Source of the DNA: Malus domestica
Lineage: Eukaryota; Streptophyta; Magnoliopsida; Rosales; Rosaceae
Direction of reading: 5' to 3'
Length of the DNA stretch: 64,000 nucleotides
Assembly: GCF_042453785.1 (NCBI RefSeq)
Contig: NC_091671.1
Span: 11,230,001-11,294,000 of the forward strand
Shown: positions 1-10,453 of the stretch, piece by piece
How the letters are laid out: every line of letters starts with the position of its first letter
Numbering within the stretch: position 1 is the stretch's first letter
Notes under the pieces: model-generated
What the model was told of the DNA's origin: nothing
What the model saw: only the letters and a program-made list of their open reading frames with translations
The model's database searches: none
Made by a program: the position numbers and the translations under genes

Positions 1-181
1 TTCTGAGAAATTAGAACAAATACTTGGTGTGCAAAGAAGAAGATGCACTCAATATAGAGAAATAGAGAGCAATCACGATCCCAAGAAAGAAAGATCAACT
101 GTGAATCGCAGTAGGAAGTGGAAGCAGAAGAACCAAGATCAAGAAACCTTCAAGCCGAAGCTTTTCAGGCGAAAGATACCA
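1..181 (-). mobile_element. Internal leader of a minus-strand Copia-like LTR element, cut by the window edge
   Basis: On the minus strand the sequence next to the LTR at 182-423 starts with TGGTATC (plus-strand gatacca at 175-181), a match to the start of an initiator-Met tRNA primer-binding site. The rest is purine-rich leader or early gag sequence running off the left edge. No gag motif is readable in this short piece, so assignment to Copia rests only on LTR style. Confidence 0.45.
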
Positions 182-423
182 TGTAAATAGAAGAAGAAAA
201 AGCTATCTTGCAGAGGAAGGGAAATGTAGTTGTAGAGAGAGAAAGTATTTTCTGTATTGTATTGAGAATAATACCTAATTACACGTATACAAATGTGTAT
301 ATATCTAGTTACATTGCTTAACTACTAAGCTAATACAAAGCTCACAAGATGTTGACACTTGTCACAATCTTAGTTCATAGAATCCTAACCAACTTAACCA
401 CCTTACACACACTATATCTAACA
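182..423 (-). mobile_element. 5' LTR of the edge Copia-like element
   Basis: A 242-bp block begins TGTAAATAG and ends CTAACA, so it has TG...CA termini on both strands. It abuts the primer-binding-site-like gatacca at 175-181, which makes it the 5' LTR of a minus-strand element. The central TATTGTATTGAGAATAA string is common in plant Copia LTRs. The other LTR is outside the window, so no target-site duplication can be tested. Confidence 0.5.
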
Positions 424-476
424 TTTAGAACAAATCAGATCTAAACAGACAGGGTATTTTTTGTTGGAATTTTTGG

Positions 477-857
477 ATCGTCGGGCCCGCCCCACTCTAA
501 CGACACCGATATTGTCCCCAACTTAACCACCTACCCAATCCATCAGGTGTGGGGTTTTATCACAAAATGCCTCGGTGTTAGTTAGAGTGGGGTAATACTA
601 TTTAAACCCCTTTGGTTTTCTTCACCCCACCAATGTGGAACAGTTTAACACTCCCCCTCACGTGTAACCTCATTTAGTGGTTCACACGTGGAGATCCACA
701 TCGGTAATTGAAACTCAGAGGTCGGCTCACGTTGGGCCCACTTGTTTTCAATGGAACTCAGTGGTCGTCTCTATATTAAGAGCTCAGACTTGTTTCCTTC
801 CGGGTGGTGACAAGCTCGTTGGCTTGCACGGGCCCGCAACCGTGGGCTCTGATACCA
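477..857 (-). mobile_element. Internal region of a second minus-strand LTR element, with primer-binding site
   Basis: The plus-strand string ggctctgatacca at 845-857 reverse-complements to TGGTATCAGAGCC, the usual plant initiator-Met tRNA primer-binding site. It lies directly beside the TG end of the LTR at 858. The internal DNA to its left is GC-rich and carries no gag or pol frame. The left boundary is not defined, so this may be a truncated or non-coding element. Confidence 0.5.
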
Positions 858-1204
858 TGTTAGCAGTATTTGAATTTATCTGAGATATTCGATATGGGAA
901 GTAGATGGAGAATAGAAGGATGCAAAAACAACGGAAGAGTGAATGAATGTTCTCTCTCTCTTGCAATGAAAGGTGCAGAGAGGAATATATTTCTTTCTAT
1001 GTCAAACAATGCACACACACGTGCATTTCATGATCTCACACTTAATCTCAGCCACACATTTAACCAAATTATAGGATCACTACATTTGGCTATTTTAGCC
1101 TTACAACTTTTAACCTCACACTTGGCAAATATGCTCAAGTGAATACACAAGTAAATTCATCTTATTTCACTAATACTAATCAGCTATAGACTTATAATTC
1201 AACA
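858..1204 (-). mobile_element. 5' LTR of the second minus-strand LTR element
   Basis: A 347-bp block begins TGTTAGCAG and ends ATTCAACA (TG...CA). The primer-binding site at 845-857 abuts it without a gap, which fixes the minus orientation. I found no second copy of this LTR in the window, so the element is truncated on its 3' side. Confidence 0.6.
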
Positions 1205-2268
1205 TTTTTTATGTTCCAATTTTCCAACAAAAGTGTGCTCCAATTCGTACAGTACCCTCAGTCGAGGAATGGCTGCAACCTTAAAAAGAAGATCTGCAAG
1301 TGAGCATATTGTTCATTTATACATAAACAATAAGCTTTGGGGATCCCTCGAAACAGAAACCAAATTTTTGTGATGAGTTCCTCCAACTGTACCGATTTCA
1401 TCCTTGAATTCCCTCGCTCCTTCGAAACAACTTTATCTAGTCTCTTAACCGTAACAAAACACAATTTTTTTGCAAACAGCTCCAAAACTGCCACTTTCGA
1501 ACTCATCCTTTTAGTGTTGCATCTTTGCATCTGCAAGCTGTGTGTATGAAAATGACTGTAAAGTGAACACTTCAGCCAATCCCACTTTGGTATACCCAAA
1601 CAGATTATTGTACCTTTTTTTCGGTGCACATATGCAATAGTGGGGTCTCCTAAATTTCCTTGGCAATATTGGAGCACATTATTGTTGAAACAAACAATAT
1701 CCTCACTAGTTCTGATTTGGTCTTCACTAATGATCCCTCAATTTTTTTCATTCCAGCATATAACCAAACAGCCTAACATAAGGGTGGATGCTGCAAGAGT
1801 TTGTAATTTTTGGGGTTCAGTTTGCTATTTTTAAACTGCGGAGACCAGTATGTGCTAATTAAACATTGAGGGTACAAAGTGTAAATAGCTAGGCCTTGCT
1901 AAAAATAATCTTTGACATGTACATCAAATTTCATCCTATGATATGAAAATATAATACAAAATTGTGGTCGTTCTAGCATTATTCTGTAAATGTACATATT
2001 GCGATGCAATGTATAGTATGAAAAATTTAAAAGCATACTACCGTATTAGGGTCTAATATATACTTGTATTCATTAAAGAAAAGGCAAGAAGCTCCCTACT
2101 AACTGAGTTTAATTCTAGCTGAGGTTGCTTTGGCTTTGTTAAATGAGTCTAGCTATATATTGCTCTTCATCCTCTATCTGGTATATATTATTGGATGCTA
2201 GCAGTTTTGCTCAATCAGTCTAGCTATGATGTTCTTCATCCTTTAAGCTTCTAATGAACGGGGTACTT
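1205..2268. other. Intergenic, no supported gene
   Basis: A 139-codon minus-strand frame at 1258-1677 has no recognisable motif or splice context. No terminal repeats or tandem arrays were seen. Confidence 0.5.
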
Positions 2269-2271
2269 TTA

Positions 2272-2565
2272 GGCCTCATTTGATAGGGAGGACTAACTTG
2301 GATAGAATATTCATTACATTGAAGGAATTTTAAATGAAGAAATGGATGAGAACTTCCATATTTTGTCCAGGTTGAAGGTTGCTCATGGAGAAAAAATATC
2401 CCTCCTAGTTCCCATAAAAATGGTAGGTTAAAAGGGACAACTTTTCTTCATGAGTAATCTTCAACTTGGACAAAATAAGAAACTTGAAATCCATTTCTCG
2501 CTTCAAAATGCCTTCAATATAGTGAATAGTCTTATCCAAATTAATCATCTCTATCAAACGAGGCC
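2272..2565. mobile_element. Tourist/PIF-like foldback MITE
   Basis: The ends are GGCCTCATTTGATAGGGA on the left and its imperfect reverse complement on the right (...CTATCAAACGAGGCC). The inverted arms extend through nearly the whole 294-bp element. It is flanked by TTA at 2269-2271 and 2566-2568, the target duplication typical of PIF/Harbinger elements. It has no coding capacity. Confidence 0.8.
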
Positions 2566-2568
2566 TTA

Positions 2569-3416
2569 GAGCTCAACACAGAGAAGGGCAATTTTGTTGA
2601 TTGCATTGCGTCACTTGGTTTGATTATGTATTTGGGCTGCCATGTCCTTTGGACACCTCCAAGTCATGAAATAAGTATACTTTGATTAGTTCCTAGTTAG
2701 TTGTTCATGTTGGCCCTCTCTTTTTTTTATCCAAAAAAAAAGAAGAGGTAGGGTCACGTTCGACAAATCTTTTTGACGTTGGGAGCGATACTAGTGCACA
2801 GTACTATAGTTGGGAGGACAATTGATGCGTTTTCAGGTCAGGAAATACGTTAAATCTGGGGTGTAGCTGTATTTCTGCTAGTAGGTTAGAAAAATATGGT
2901 CAAATTTGTTAAGTGGGAGTTATTTTGTTAATTAATCACAGATTCACAAATTATATGTGTTCAAGAGAATATATTGTTTAGAGTGAGCATCATCACACCC
3001 CTCTTCTATTCTTCACCCGTATTATTTTATCTTCTACTAGAAATTTTAAAGGATATTGATTCATATACAGATTCACCTGCATTATTTTCCCTTTGTTCCT
3101 CTTTCCCAGTTTAAACCCTAATCCTAGGCTACTACCCTAGCCCCGTAGAAGGATTTCTTTGCCGCCGTGCCCAGTACTGGCGAAATGACCAATTGCACTG
3201 CAGCCTGTGCGGGTAGTACGAGCACTATCATGTGTATTTCTCGGCAGATTATTATGTTATAATTGTATAAATCTTCTTGGATAATGAGAGGGTTATAATT
3301 TGGTAGGTGAAATTAAATAATGTCACTCATAGATTATTATGTTGAAATTATTTAGAATAATGTTAGGGAAATCAAATTTTTAAACCAAAACCACATTCAT
3401 TTATTATTCACCCTTG
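2569..3416. other. Intergenic, no supported gene
   Basis: AT-rich sequence without a plausible frame, tandem repeat or paired termini. Confidence 0.5.
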
Positions 3417-3430
3417 ATATCAAATCTAAT

Positions 3431-3576
3431 GACATTCTTCTTCACTTGTAAGTGAGAGATGTTATGTTTGATTTTGCTAAAGGCAAATTCGAACCACATT
3501 ATTGCTAGCTCATTGTGAGGCTTAGGCTACTTCCCCACCCCCTTAATGTAAATAATATCGTTTGTTCAACAAAAAT
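3431..3576 (+). mobile_element. SINE, 5'-truncated copy
   Basis: It shares the body of the SINE at 51001 (cttcttcacttgtaagtgag, then the gaaccacattattgctagc and ttgtgaggcttag blocks, then TCGTTTGTTCAA and an A-rich end). The first part with the A box is missing. It is flanked by a perfect 14-bp duplication, ATATCAAATCTAAT, at 3417-3430 and 3577-3590, so this copy inserted in truncated form. Confidence 0.8.
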
Positions 3577-3925
3577 ATATCAAATCTAATTGTGAGTGAT
3601 TATACATTTCTTGGTTATCTGTCAACAAAACATCTTTCTTATGATTAATTGATAATTTTATAACTTTGCATTAGGCCTTATTCTGTAATAGGAGAAATTT
3701 TTAGTTGTAACAGGAACACAAGTGTACACCACGTGTTTTAATAGGAATGGTGAGAAATTTTATTTTTTAAGTTATTAACTTTTTAGCACACATATCCCAC
3801 CATTTATTTAGTGATACGTGATGTACCACTCCGTGTACCGGTCACACTGAAAAATCTCTCCCGTAATGGGCTGGCCCATCCGCAAGCAGCTCCTTATTGT
3901 TTTCAATTATGGCCATGTCTTCGAC

Positions 3926-4280
3926 CTAGTTTGGGAGTGAGGTGCTTAAAAAAAAAACATCCATGAAAAAAAGCTGTGAGGGTTTTAGGTGTTTGGTAAA
4001 CTGAAAAAAAAGGGCTTATTTTGGAAGCTGCTGTGAGAATAAACTGAAATTAAAGGAAAAAGCTGAAGCTGCTATTTGTAGCTTTGGAAAAATGGCTTTT
4101 TTTTCAAAGCACACGGAGCTAAAATGCTTCTTTAATGAAAAGACCCACTATTTGACTGCTTTTTTTTCCAAAAGCACTTTTACAAAAAAGTTTATCAAAC
4201 ACTCTGCTGATTTATTTCACAGCCGCTTATTCTCACAGCACAGCCGCTTATTTTCACAGCACAGCAATACCAAACCAGCC
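3926..4280. mobile_element. MITE with GGCTGGTTTGGTATTGCTGTGC-type ends
   Basis: The right end reads cacagcaataccaaaccagcc; the left end (cctagtttgggagtgaggtgc) is its diverged inverse. Inner blocks (agcacttttacaaaaaagttta, ctctgctgatttatttcacag) match the element at 30342-30799, which has better-preserved ends. I cannot define a clean target duplication here. It abuts the 3' end of the BAHD relic. Confidence 0.6.
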
Positions 4281-4286
4281 CTTCAT

Positions 4287-4990
4287 CCTTACTTTAAACG
4301 CTTCCATATTCCATCGCCATCTCTTGTATCCGTGAACTTAATTAAACTCTTCATTTCCGCGTTGTCGATAAAAATCCATGATGGTTTTCCCCATCCGAAA
4401 TCTGCTGCATAAAAGGGCACTCTGAACGTACTGCTGCAACCATAACTCTCCATATCATCCCTATTGATGAGGTTCCCAAACTCTGAACATTTCAAATGCC
4501 TCGTCCGCACTAACTCCAGTACCATATTTTATTTTAACTTCCTTAGTGCTTTTCCCCAATTCAGCAACCAAGCTTTGAAGATCGTTATCATCGGCGGCTA
4601 CTTGAGGATGACGACCACGAATATCTGATTTTTTTTTCTTTGCCATACACTACCCCACTAGACTCCCCATTAAAATTTTCTCCGCCAAGGGTCGTCGCAG
4701 TATTTCCCGCATATTCACTGATTGTCACCACATGGATTGCTTTATAAGACCCGAGTTTGATCTCAATGCTTCTATTGCGCATTTCCAAATGAGGGCGGGC
4801 ATAACTTCAACACACGTAGGGTTTGGCACGCTGGAACTAGCAGCTTTGGACTTGAGAGCAGCAATCTTTGAGGCACCAAACACAAATCTTTCTGTGTTAC
4901 ACTTTTCTTTAATGTATTTTGTGGCGGGGTGGGGTGTGCTGTTGAGAATGAATCCCCATATTGCCAATTGGTTTTATGGTGGAACCTCAA
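4287..4990 (-). pseudogene. BAHD acyltransferase relic (C-terminal half)
   Basis: Three minus-strand frames together read like the C-terminal half of a BAHD acyl-CoA-dependent acyltransferase, the family that acylates alcohols and amines in plant secondary metabolism. The frame at 4967-4725 contains FVFGASKIAALKSKA and VEVMPALIWKCA. The frame at 4646-4461 contains NDLQSLVAELGK and DEAFEMFRVWE. The frame at 4525-4287 contains the diagnostic DFGWGKP motif and a DTRDGDGI end. The pieces lie in different frames with stops between them, and the HXXXD catalytic region expected further 5' (beyond about 5000) was not found. This is a truncated, frameshifted pseudogene. The family call is firm; the substrate cannot be inferred. 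Confidence 0.8.
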
Positions 4991-6054
4991 CTTTCTTCAA
5001 TTAGGAAATCTAGTGGTGGAAAGAGAGAAGCTGGAGCAGAAAATATTTCTGCAGCAGGAAGCGTTTCACCACTGGGTGATGATCAGCAACATCACTACTG
5101 ATGACTGATTGACTCGCTTAGCATTGGCGAATTGCAACCCAAGTTTTATGGTCCATTTGAGTCCGGTTTGACGAATGTGCTCACTGTAAAGCATCGGCCT
5201 ATACGGCTATACCCACAAGAGTACATTGAGGAATATCCTCTCGGTATAACAACTAAACAATATCATCCTAACATTCTACATTATCTTGGACTCTTGTTTA
5301 ACACTAGTATTAGATGGCTTGTGCCTTCAGGTTGTGGTGACGTCATATGATCAGCGTGAAGGAGTTGTTTAATTGGTCCAAGATGATCTGGTTTGTCCAA
5401 AATCTTTGATACGGGACAGTTGGCGTAGGCCTCAAGAAACACTGCCCCACGGTTGTTGCAACAGATTGAACCATTAGTTTTGAATTGTCCTACCCAGGGA
5501 TAGAAGTGAGCTAGGGTAAAAATCTTTGATATGGCAAAAGTTAGAGTGTGAATGTCAAGAACACTCAACTTGCCAAGTAGATAAAGAAATGTCTCCTGCC
5601 CAAGTTGCTTAGTAAAAATGTAGGTTGTTGCCTAATTGAAACATAAGTTGTTGTCATCTTTCCTTACTGAATTCGTTCACGTACAATAAGGCAATCAATA
5701 TCTATATCTTGGTGTGTTCATGAAACACTGGATTCATTTCCAAAGCAGTTGGGATAATGTTGGTTTGGATGTGATTGTTTTTGTACGAGACTTCTTTCTG
5801 TGTAACATGAGTGATTTTTGTTCTTCCCGTACATAGGGTCATCAGTGAACAAAAGTTAGTTACAGTTTCACTTTTTCAATACTAGCCTAACATTAGACAA
5901 AACTCAATGCCTATCCAGTCCAATCCTAACCTGACTACTTTCAAGTACCAAATCTGATCCAAGCCAGACCACCAAACGTACCCTGAGACCATAACGTTGA
6001 AAGTCGATTAGCAGGGTTTATTGTGGTTAAATCCCAACAGGGTTTATTGTGATT
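4991..6054. other. Intergenic, no intact gene
   Basis: A short plus-strand stretch from 5132 reads QPKFYGPF, reminiscent of a gypsy integrase GPF/Y module, but it is too short to call. Nothing else was recognised. Confidence 0.4.
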
Positions 6055-6069
6055 AAATCCTAATTGGTC

Positions 6070-6244
6070 AATGTCACTCAGTACTACGGTCTAGTGGTAT
6101 TCTTCTTCATTTAGAAATGAGGTATTAGGTTCGAATCTCATGGATGGTGAATTCAATACCAAATTAAGTTGACCATTGTGGGGTTTAGCCGAACTCTCCG
6201 CCTCTTAATATGAAAATATCGATGTACCAAAAAAACAATAAAAA
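6070..6244 (+). mobile_element. SINE, full-length, tRNA-derived
   Basis: It starts with ACTCAGTACTACGGTCTAGTGGTATTC, whose TCTAGTGGTA matches a pol III A box. The GGTTCGAATCTC at about 6130-6141 matches a B box. The copy ends A-rich and is flanked by the 15-bp duplication AAATCCTAATTGGTC at 6055-6069 and 6245-6259. Box order and spacing fit a tRNA-related head. Confidence 0.88.
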
Positions 6245-6470
6245 AAATCCTAATTGGTCGACAACCAAATTAAATAGCCATTTATTGTTGGATTCTCAAC
6301 AAATATTTCTTTCCTAGACGAAGTATCCAATAAAAAATCCTACATAAAAGAGGCATCCAAAAAGTTTATTGTGAGGCTAGTCACACCACTTTTTCTAATA
6401 TAAATAATATTGTTTGTTTAAAAAAATTTAAAGAGGTATCCAAAAGAAAAGATGTTAGCTACCAACTTAA

Positions 6471-6679
6471 GGACTGGTTTAGTATTGACGTGCTTTGAAA
6501 AAAAACTTCTTCTTCTGTGTTGTGAGAATAAACTCATTTTTGTTACTTCACATTTTCAGTTTTTTTTCACCCAAAACTGTGAAAATAAACTGTTTTTAAG
6601 TGTTTACCAAACACTTTTTTTTAGCTTAGCTTTTTTTATACCCATTTTTTATAAAAACACCTCAGTATCAAACTAGTAC
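6471..6679. mobile_element. MITE with AGTACTGGTTTGGTACTGA-type ends
   Basis: The left end is GGACTGGTTTAGTATTGACG and the right end inverts to GTACTAGTTTGATACTGAGG. TAA flanks both sides (6468-6470 and 6680-6682), as expected for PIF/Harbinger-type MITEs. It is the same family as the element at 30342 and is non-coding. Confidence 0.7.
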
Positions 6680-6682
6680 TAA

Positions 6683-7949
6683 ATCTCCTTATTTCTTAAA
6701 GAAGGGATTGCATCTCTTTTTCTCACACAGTCATGCTTTATATACAACATACACATGCAGATTTTAGCAAAATTAAGAAATCCTAGCTGCCTTTCCACCT
6801 TTTGTTTTCCAGTTTATAATGTTGCATAATGATCGAAGCAATTCATTGTTTAGGTCTATCACTAAATCACATTACACAGAGATCATGAGAATAAACCTCT
6901 CAAATTATATTGGGAAATCAGTATGATTTTGATTCATTAAAATTAATAATTTCAAATGGTTAGTTAACATTTTAATGCGAATGACTTCTTCCTATACCAA
7001 TTCCATCGTTCCTATACTAATTTCAGATGGTTTGTTTCCAATTGTTGCACAAATCAAACATGGGTCGTCTCAAAGAAAACAGACCAAACATATGGGAAAG
7101 GAAATACAATGATATTTCTTGATTTACTTTTCCAACTTACCAAATATAGGAAATGAATTCGTTTCTCATCCCCTTGAAACATATGGAAATTGATCTCCCA
7201 TCAATTCATTTCCACAAGCCAAAAGGGAATTAATCCACTAGGAGGCACACATAATAACCCATATTTCTGTCATGATCCAAGCTAACAAGTAAGATATATT
7301 CTGAAATTACAATAACATGACATTAAGATCATAGATTCAGTAAACCGATATATTATAAACTAATTACAATTAACTTATATATGTTAAAAAAAAAAATTGG
7401 CGGAGCATTCGATTCCGGACTAAAAAGCTAATTAGAATTTTCACTAGGACTAATCTTTGACCAATTAAATATTATTAAACAAAAAGTTGCTCGAGTCCTA
7501 TTTGAACAATTGAACCCCAGCCGTTATCTTCCCCAACCAACAATATTTTTTTACCCCATTTTACCCCAGCTGATTAATTACAGCAAACTTATCGGGTACT
7601 CAAACATACTAATCTAGGCACAACTCATAATTGGAGGGGATAATCATCAGAGATTTCAGCCAAACCCCTAAAAGTCACAAATTAATCTCCATATCATATC
7701 TTAATTAATTTCCACTAATTAATCGGGGCGATTATTTTACTTCCAAAAAAACATACCAAAAACAAAAGCAGCCAGAATTCAGAGAAAATCAATTAGGGTT
7801 TTGAAACTTTTTGATAGGGTGTCAATCATAGAGTTTGTTATACAACCAGCTTCTCTAGTGAGAACCCTAACCCAATACAAAAGGGAAACTCAACCCTTCT
7901 ATCAGTTTAGCTGAAAAAAAATAATTTTGTATTGATTTTCTTATTCTTC
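6683..7949. other. Intergenic and 5' region of the zinc-finger gene
   Basis: AT-rich sequence without a coding frame. The last roughly 150 bases before the ATG at 7950 (from agggttttgaaac near 7796) look like a 5' leader. No convincing TATA box was assigned. Confidence 0.4.
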
Positions 7950-9569
7950 ATGAAAGACTTCCAAGAGAAAAACGAGCACCTAAGAGAAGATCATGAAGAA
8001 GAAGAAAATCAAGAAATCGTGGATGATGATGTGCATTCACAAGAGACTGAAGAACAAGTTCCGGTAAGTGACGATGATGATCATAAGGGTAAACAAGTAG
8101 TGCTAGACAGTGACGTTGTTCATCATCGAAGCGGAGATCGGGTTTGTGAGCAATGTGGGAAGATATTTCAAAATGGAAAAGCTTTAGGAGGTCACAGAAA
8201 AGTTCACTTTAATCAATCTCTTCTTCCCAAGAAGAACAAAGCATTGTTTAAGCCGAAGAAGAAACATGTTGCTTCCAATGAAGGCGGCGGCAGCAGTGAA
8301 GTCTCGTGCTATGTTTGTAAAAAGGATTTTCCATCAATCAAATCCTTGCACGGACACATGAGACTCCACCGCGAAAGAGATTGGAAAGGTGTGAGACCTC
8401 CGGGGGCTGTTCAGCCTCCTTCGGAAGAGAGCAAATCTTCTTCGTACGAAAATGACTCCAGTGATGATGACAATGATGATGGTGATGGTGACAGTAGTTT
8501 TTCCGATCACACCATAGAGACAGACAACGATGCAGCAAAATTTTTAGTAAACTGGATGAAGATCGAACAAAGACGCAGGATTGCTAACCAAAGAGATCCT
8601 AATGGTGAAGACAAAGTTCGTGAATTCAGAGGGAAGAAGCTAATAGAAGAGTCACCAGTTGGATACAAAGGTAACCCTTCTTCCAAGAACATGAAATTTG
8701 ATGGTAGAAGTAGTAAGAAAATTACCATGGAGGGAAGTAAAAGTTTTGGAGGTACAAAACCCAAAAAATATATTGGCTTGCTCGATCAAACCCTCAACCA
8801 GATTTCAAGCAAGCCTCAAGAGTTTAGGTTCAGTAGATCAGATGCAACGATGAGTGACATGAACGAATCGGGGTTCAGTAGTAAGTATGCAGCGGACCAA
8901 GTTAGTGAATCTGCATCGGAGAAGGCAATAGAAGAGTCACCTCGTGGATACAAAGGCAATACTCCATTGAGGATCAAGCTGAAACTTGATGGTAGAAGTA
9001 ATAAAACTCTGGATAAAAGTAGAAGTTCTCGGAGTGTGTCTTTTGTGTTGAATAAGTTAAGTGTTGGAGGTAAAGAAAAGATTTCTGTGGAAGAAGATGA
9101 CGATGATGAGAATGCTGATCAGATTAGTTGGAAGGTGAAGTCGAAGAAGGCGATGATGAAGGGAGTTTCAAAAACAGATAAAAAGCCAATCAAAGACACT
9201 GCTTTACTCGACCAAGCCCGCTACCAGATTCCATCGAGAACTCAAGAATTTGGTGCTACTTATGCTGAAAGGGGAAACTACAATGGCTCTAGTGCTACCA
9301 GTAACCAAGTATTTGAAAGAGCAGAAGAAGCTGAAGCAGTGGAGCAGGAGACCAAACAGTTTGTATGCAACATCTGCCCCTGCAAGTTCTCAACAGGTCA
9401 GGCTCTGGGAGGCCACAAGAGAGGTCACAACTATAGAATGGCAGTGGAAAATGCTCCGGGGAAAGCAGAAGTAGCACCGGTGGATGAAGAAGACCGTGAG
9501 ATCAGTATAGTTCCTGAAAAACTAGACTTGGATCTCAATCAACTTCCTTACGAATCGAACGATGAGTGA
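7950..9569 (+). CDS. C2H2 zinc-finger protein with EAR repression motif (ZAT-like)
   Basis: A single-exon plant C2H2 zinc-finger protein of 539 residues, probably a nuclear transcriptional repressor. The first in-frame ATG is at 7950 (MKDFQEKNEH); an extension back to 7932 would need a TTG start. Three fingers are visible: CEQCGKIF...KALGGHRKVH near residue 65, CYVCKKDF...KSLHGHMRLH near 120, and CNICPCKF...QALGGHKRGH near 480. Only the last has the canonical plant QALGGH helix. The first carries KALGGH and the second KSLHGH. A long acidic, Lys/Ser-rich linker of roughly 340 residues separates fingers 2 and 3. It holds duplicated segments (IEESPVGYKGN and IEESPRGYKGN; LLDQTLNQISS and LLDQARYQIPS). 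The C terminus has LDLDLNQLP, a DLNxxP-type EAR motif that recruits TOPLESS-class corepressors. DNA targets and biological role are unknown. Confidence 0.92.
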   Translation: MKDFQEKNEHLREDHEEEENQEIVDDDVHSQETEEQVPVSDDDDHKGKQVVLDSDVVHHRSGDRVCEQCGKIFQNGKALGGHRKVHFNQSLLPKKNKALFKPKKKHVASNEGGGSSEVSCYVCKKDFPSIKSLHGHMRLHRERDWKGVRPPGAVQPPSEESKSSSYENDSSDDDNDDGDGDSSFSDHTIETDNDAAKFLVNWMKIEQRRRIANQRDPNGEDKVREFRGKKLIEESPVGYKGNPSSKNMKFDGRSSKKITMEGSKSFGGTKPKKYIGLLDQTLNQISSKPQEFRFSRSDATMSDMNESGFSSKYAADQVSESASEKAIEESPRGYKGNTPLRIKLKLDGRSNKTLDKSRSSRSVSFVLNKLSVGGKEKISVEEDDDDENADQISWKVKSKKAMMKGVSKTDKKPIKDTALLDQARYQIPSRTQEFGATYAERGNYNGSSATSNQVFERAEEAEAVEQETKQFVCNICPCKFSTGQALGGHKRGHNYRMAVENAPGKAEVAPVDEEDREISIVPEKLDLDLNQLPYESNDE

Positions 9570-9732
9570 AATGGGGAAACTGGTTAACTTGCTTGTTGAT
9601 ACTCGCATTTTATGAATTTCAGGAGAGGTTTTAACTCCTCCAAGTAATTTGACTCTGATAGTTTGATTTGTTTCTCATATAGAAAAGAAAGAATCAATAA
9701 ATTATTGTTCGTCATTTGTTTCTAAAAGAGAA

Positions 9733-9903
9733 GTGATTTTCACGCTCCCCTTTTCTCGTTCTAGACTCCTTCCCCTTGTTTCTTTTTCTCATTCTATGCT
9801 CCATCCCCTTGTTTCTAGCCTTATAATTGATTAAATCAAAGGAGAATTAACGTACATAAACAAGGGAGAAGCGCAGGAGGAGAAACTGGGAGTACGAAAA
9901 TCC
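9733..9903. mobile_element. Short MITE 3' of the zinc-finger gene
   Basis: The left end gtgattttcacgctcccc pairs with the inverse of the right end gggagtacgaaaatccc. The inner arms pair cttgtttct against aacaagg. It is about 170 bp, non-coding, and no clear target duplication was found. It lies about 165 bp after the stop codon, in or near the 3' UTR. Confidence 0.55.
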
Positions 9904-10339
9904 CTACCGTTCGCCAAATGAAATTGATGAAAATTGCACAAGTTTGTTGCAGCATTTCTCAGTATATAAACTCATCATTTGTAAATGCAGCATGTATTTT
10001 GGAATGCAACCAAATTATGAATGTGGTGCTTCCACCATTCTTGATGCACAATTCTTTCGAAAGGTAACAGAAAATTTCCATGCTGGGTATTCCTTTCTTT
10101 GATAATTTATCTGGGCATGCTACATGTAAGTTTGCTATGCATTCTGTCATGTTTATGCTGCAAAATCAGCAGGAAAACAATTCCAACCCGGGCATGTCAC
10201 ATACAATTTCTGCAGCACAACCGGCACAGTGTAATACGAAACAGGTGAGGCCTACTGTTATGCGATGGATGCACGTGATTATTGTCGAACGCAGCACACC
10301 TACAAAGAATTTGCACCATGTCAACGGAAGTCAATGGAT

Positions 10340-10453
10340 TTAAGCTGAAAGTTGAGTTCTCTGCCCGCTATAAATTTCTTCACTTTCAGGTAATAATCTC
10401 TGGTCAAAATCTTCTAGACTCTTCACCAAAATTGGCCTCCCAAGTTCCTGGGT
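10340..10453 (-). CDS. Candidate last exon of the PITP gene
   Basis: The minus strand reads ...CTGCAG then an open frame of 37 codons from 10453 to a TAA at 10342-10340 (TQELGRPILVKSLEDF...). The acceptor is good and the phase matches the end of the exon at 11083, but phase agreement has a one-in-three chance and PITP C termini are poorly conserved. If the donor at 11083 is not used, translation would stop after one more residue (GTA TGA). Low confidence. Confidence 0.35.
   Translation of the reverse strand, partial: TQELGRPILVKSLEDFDQRLLPESEEIYSGQRTQLSA

Noticed and set aside
1258..1677. 139-codon minus-strand open frame
   Set aside because: No recognisable domain, no splice-consistent neighbours, and composition like the surrounding intergenic DNA.
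5132..5350. Frame with QPKFYGPF, similar to a gypsy integrase GPF/Y module
   Set aside because: Only eight residues match, with no neighbouring integrase or chromodomain sequence; chance cannot be excluded.
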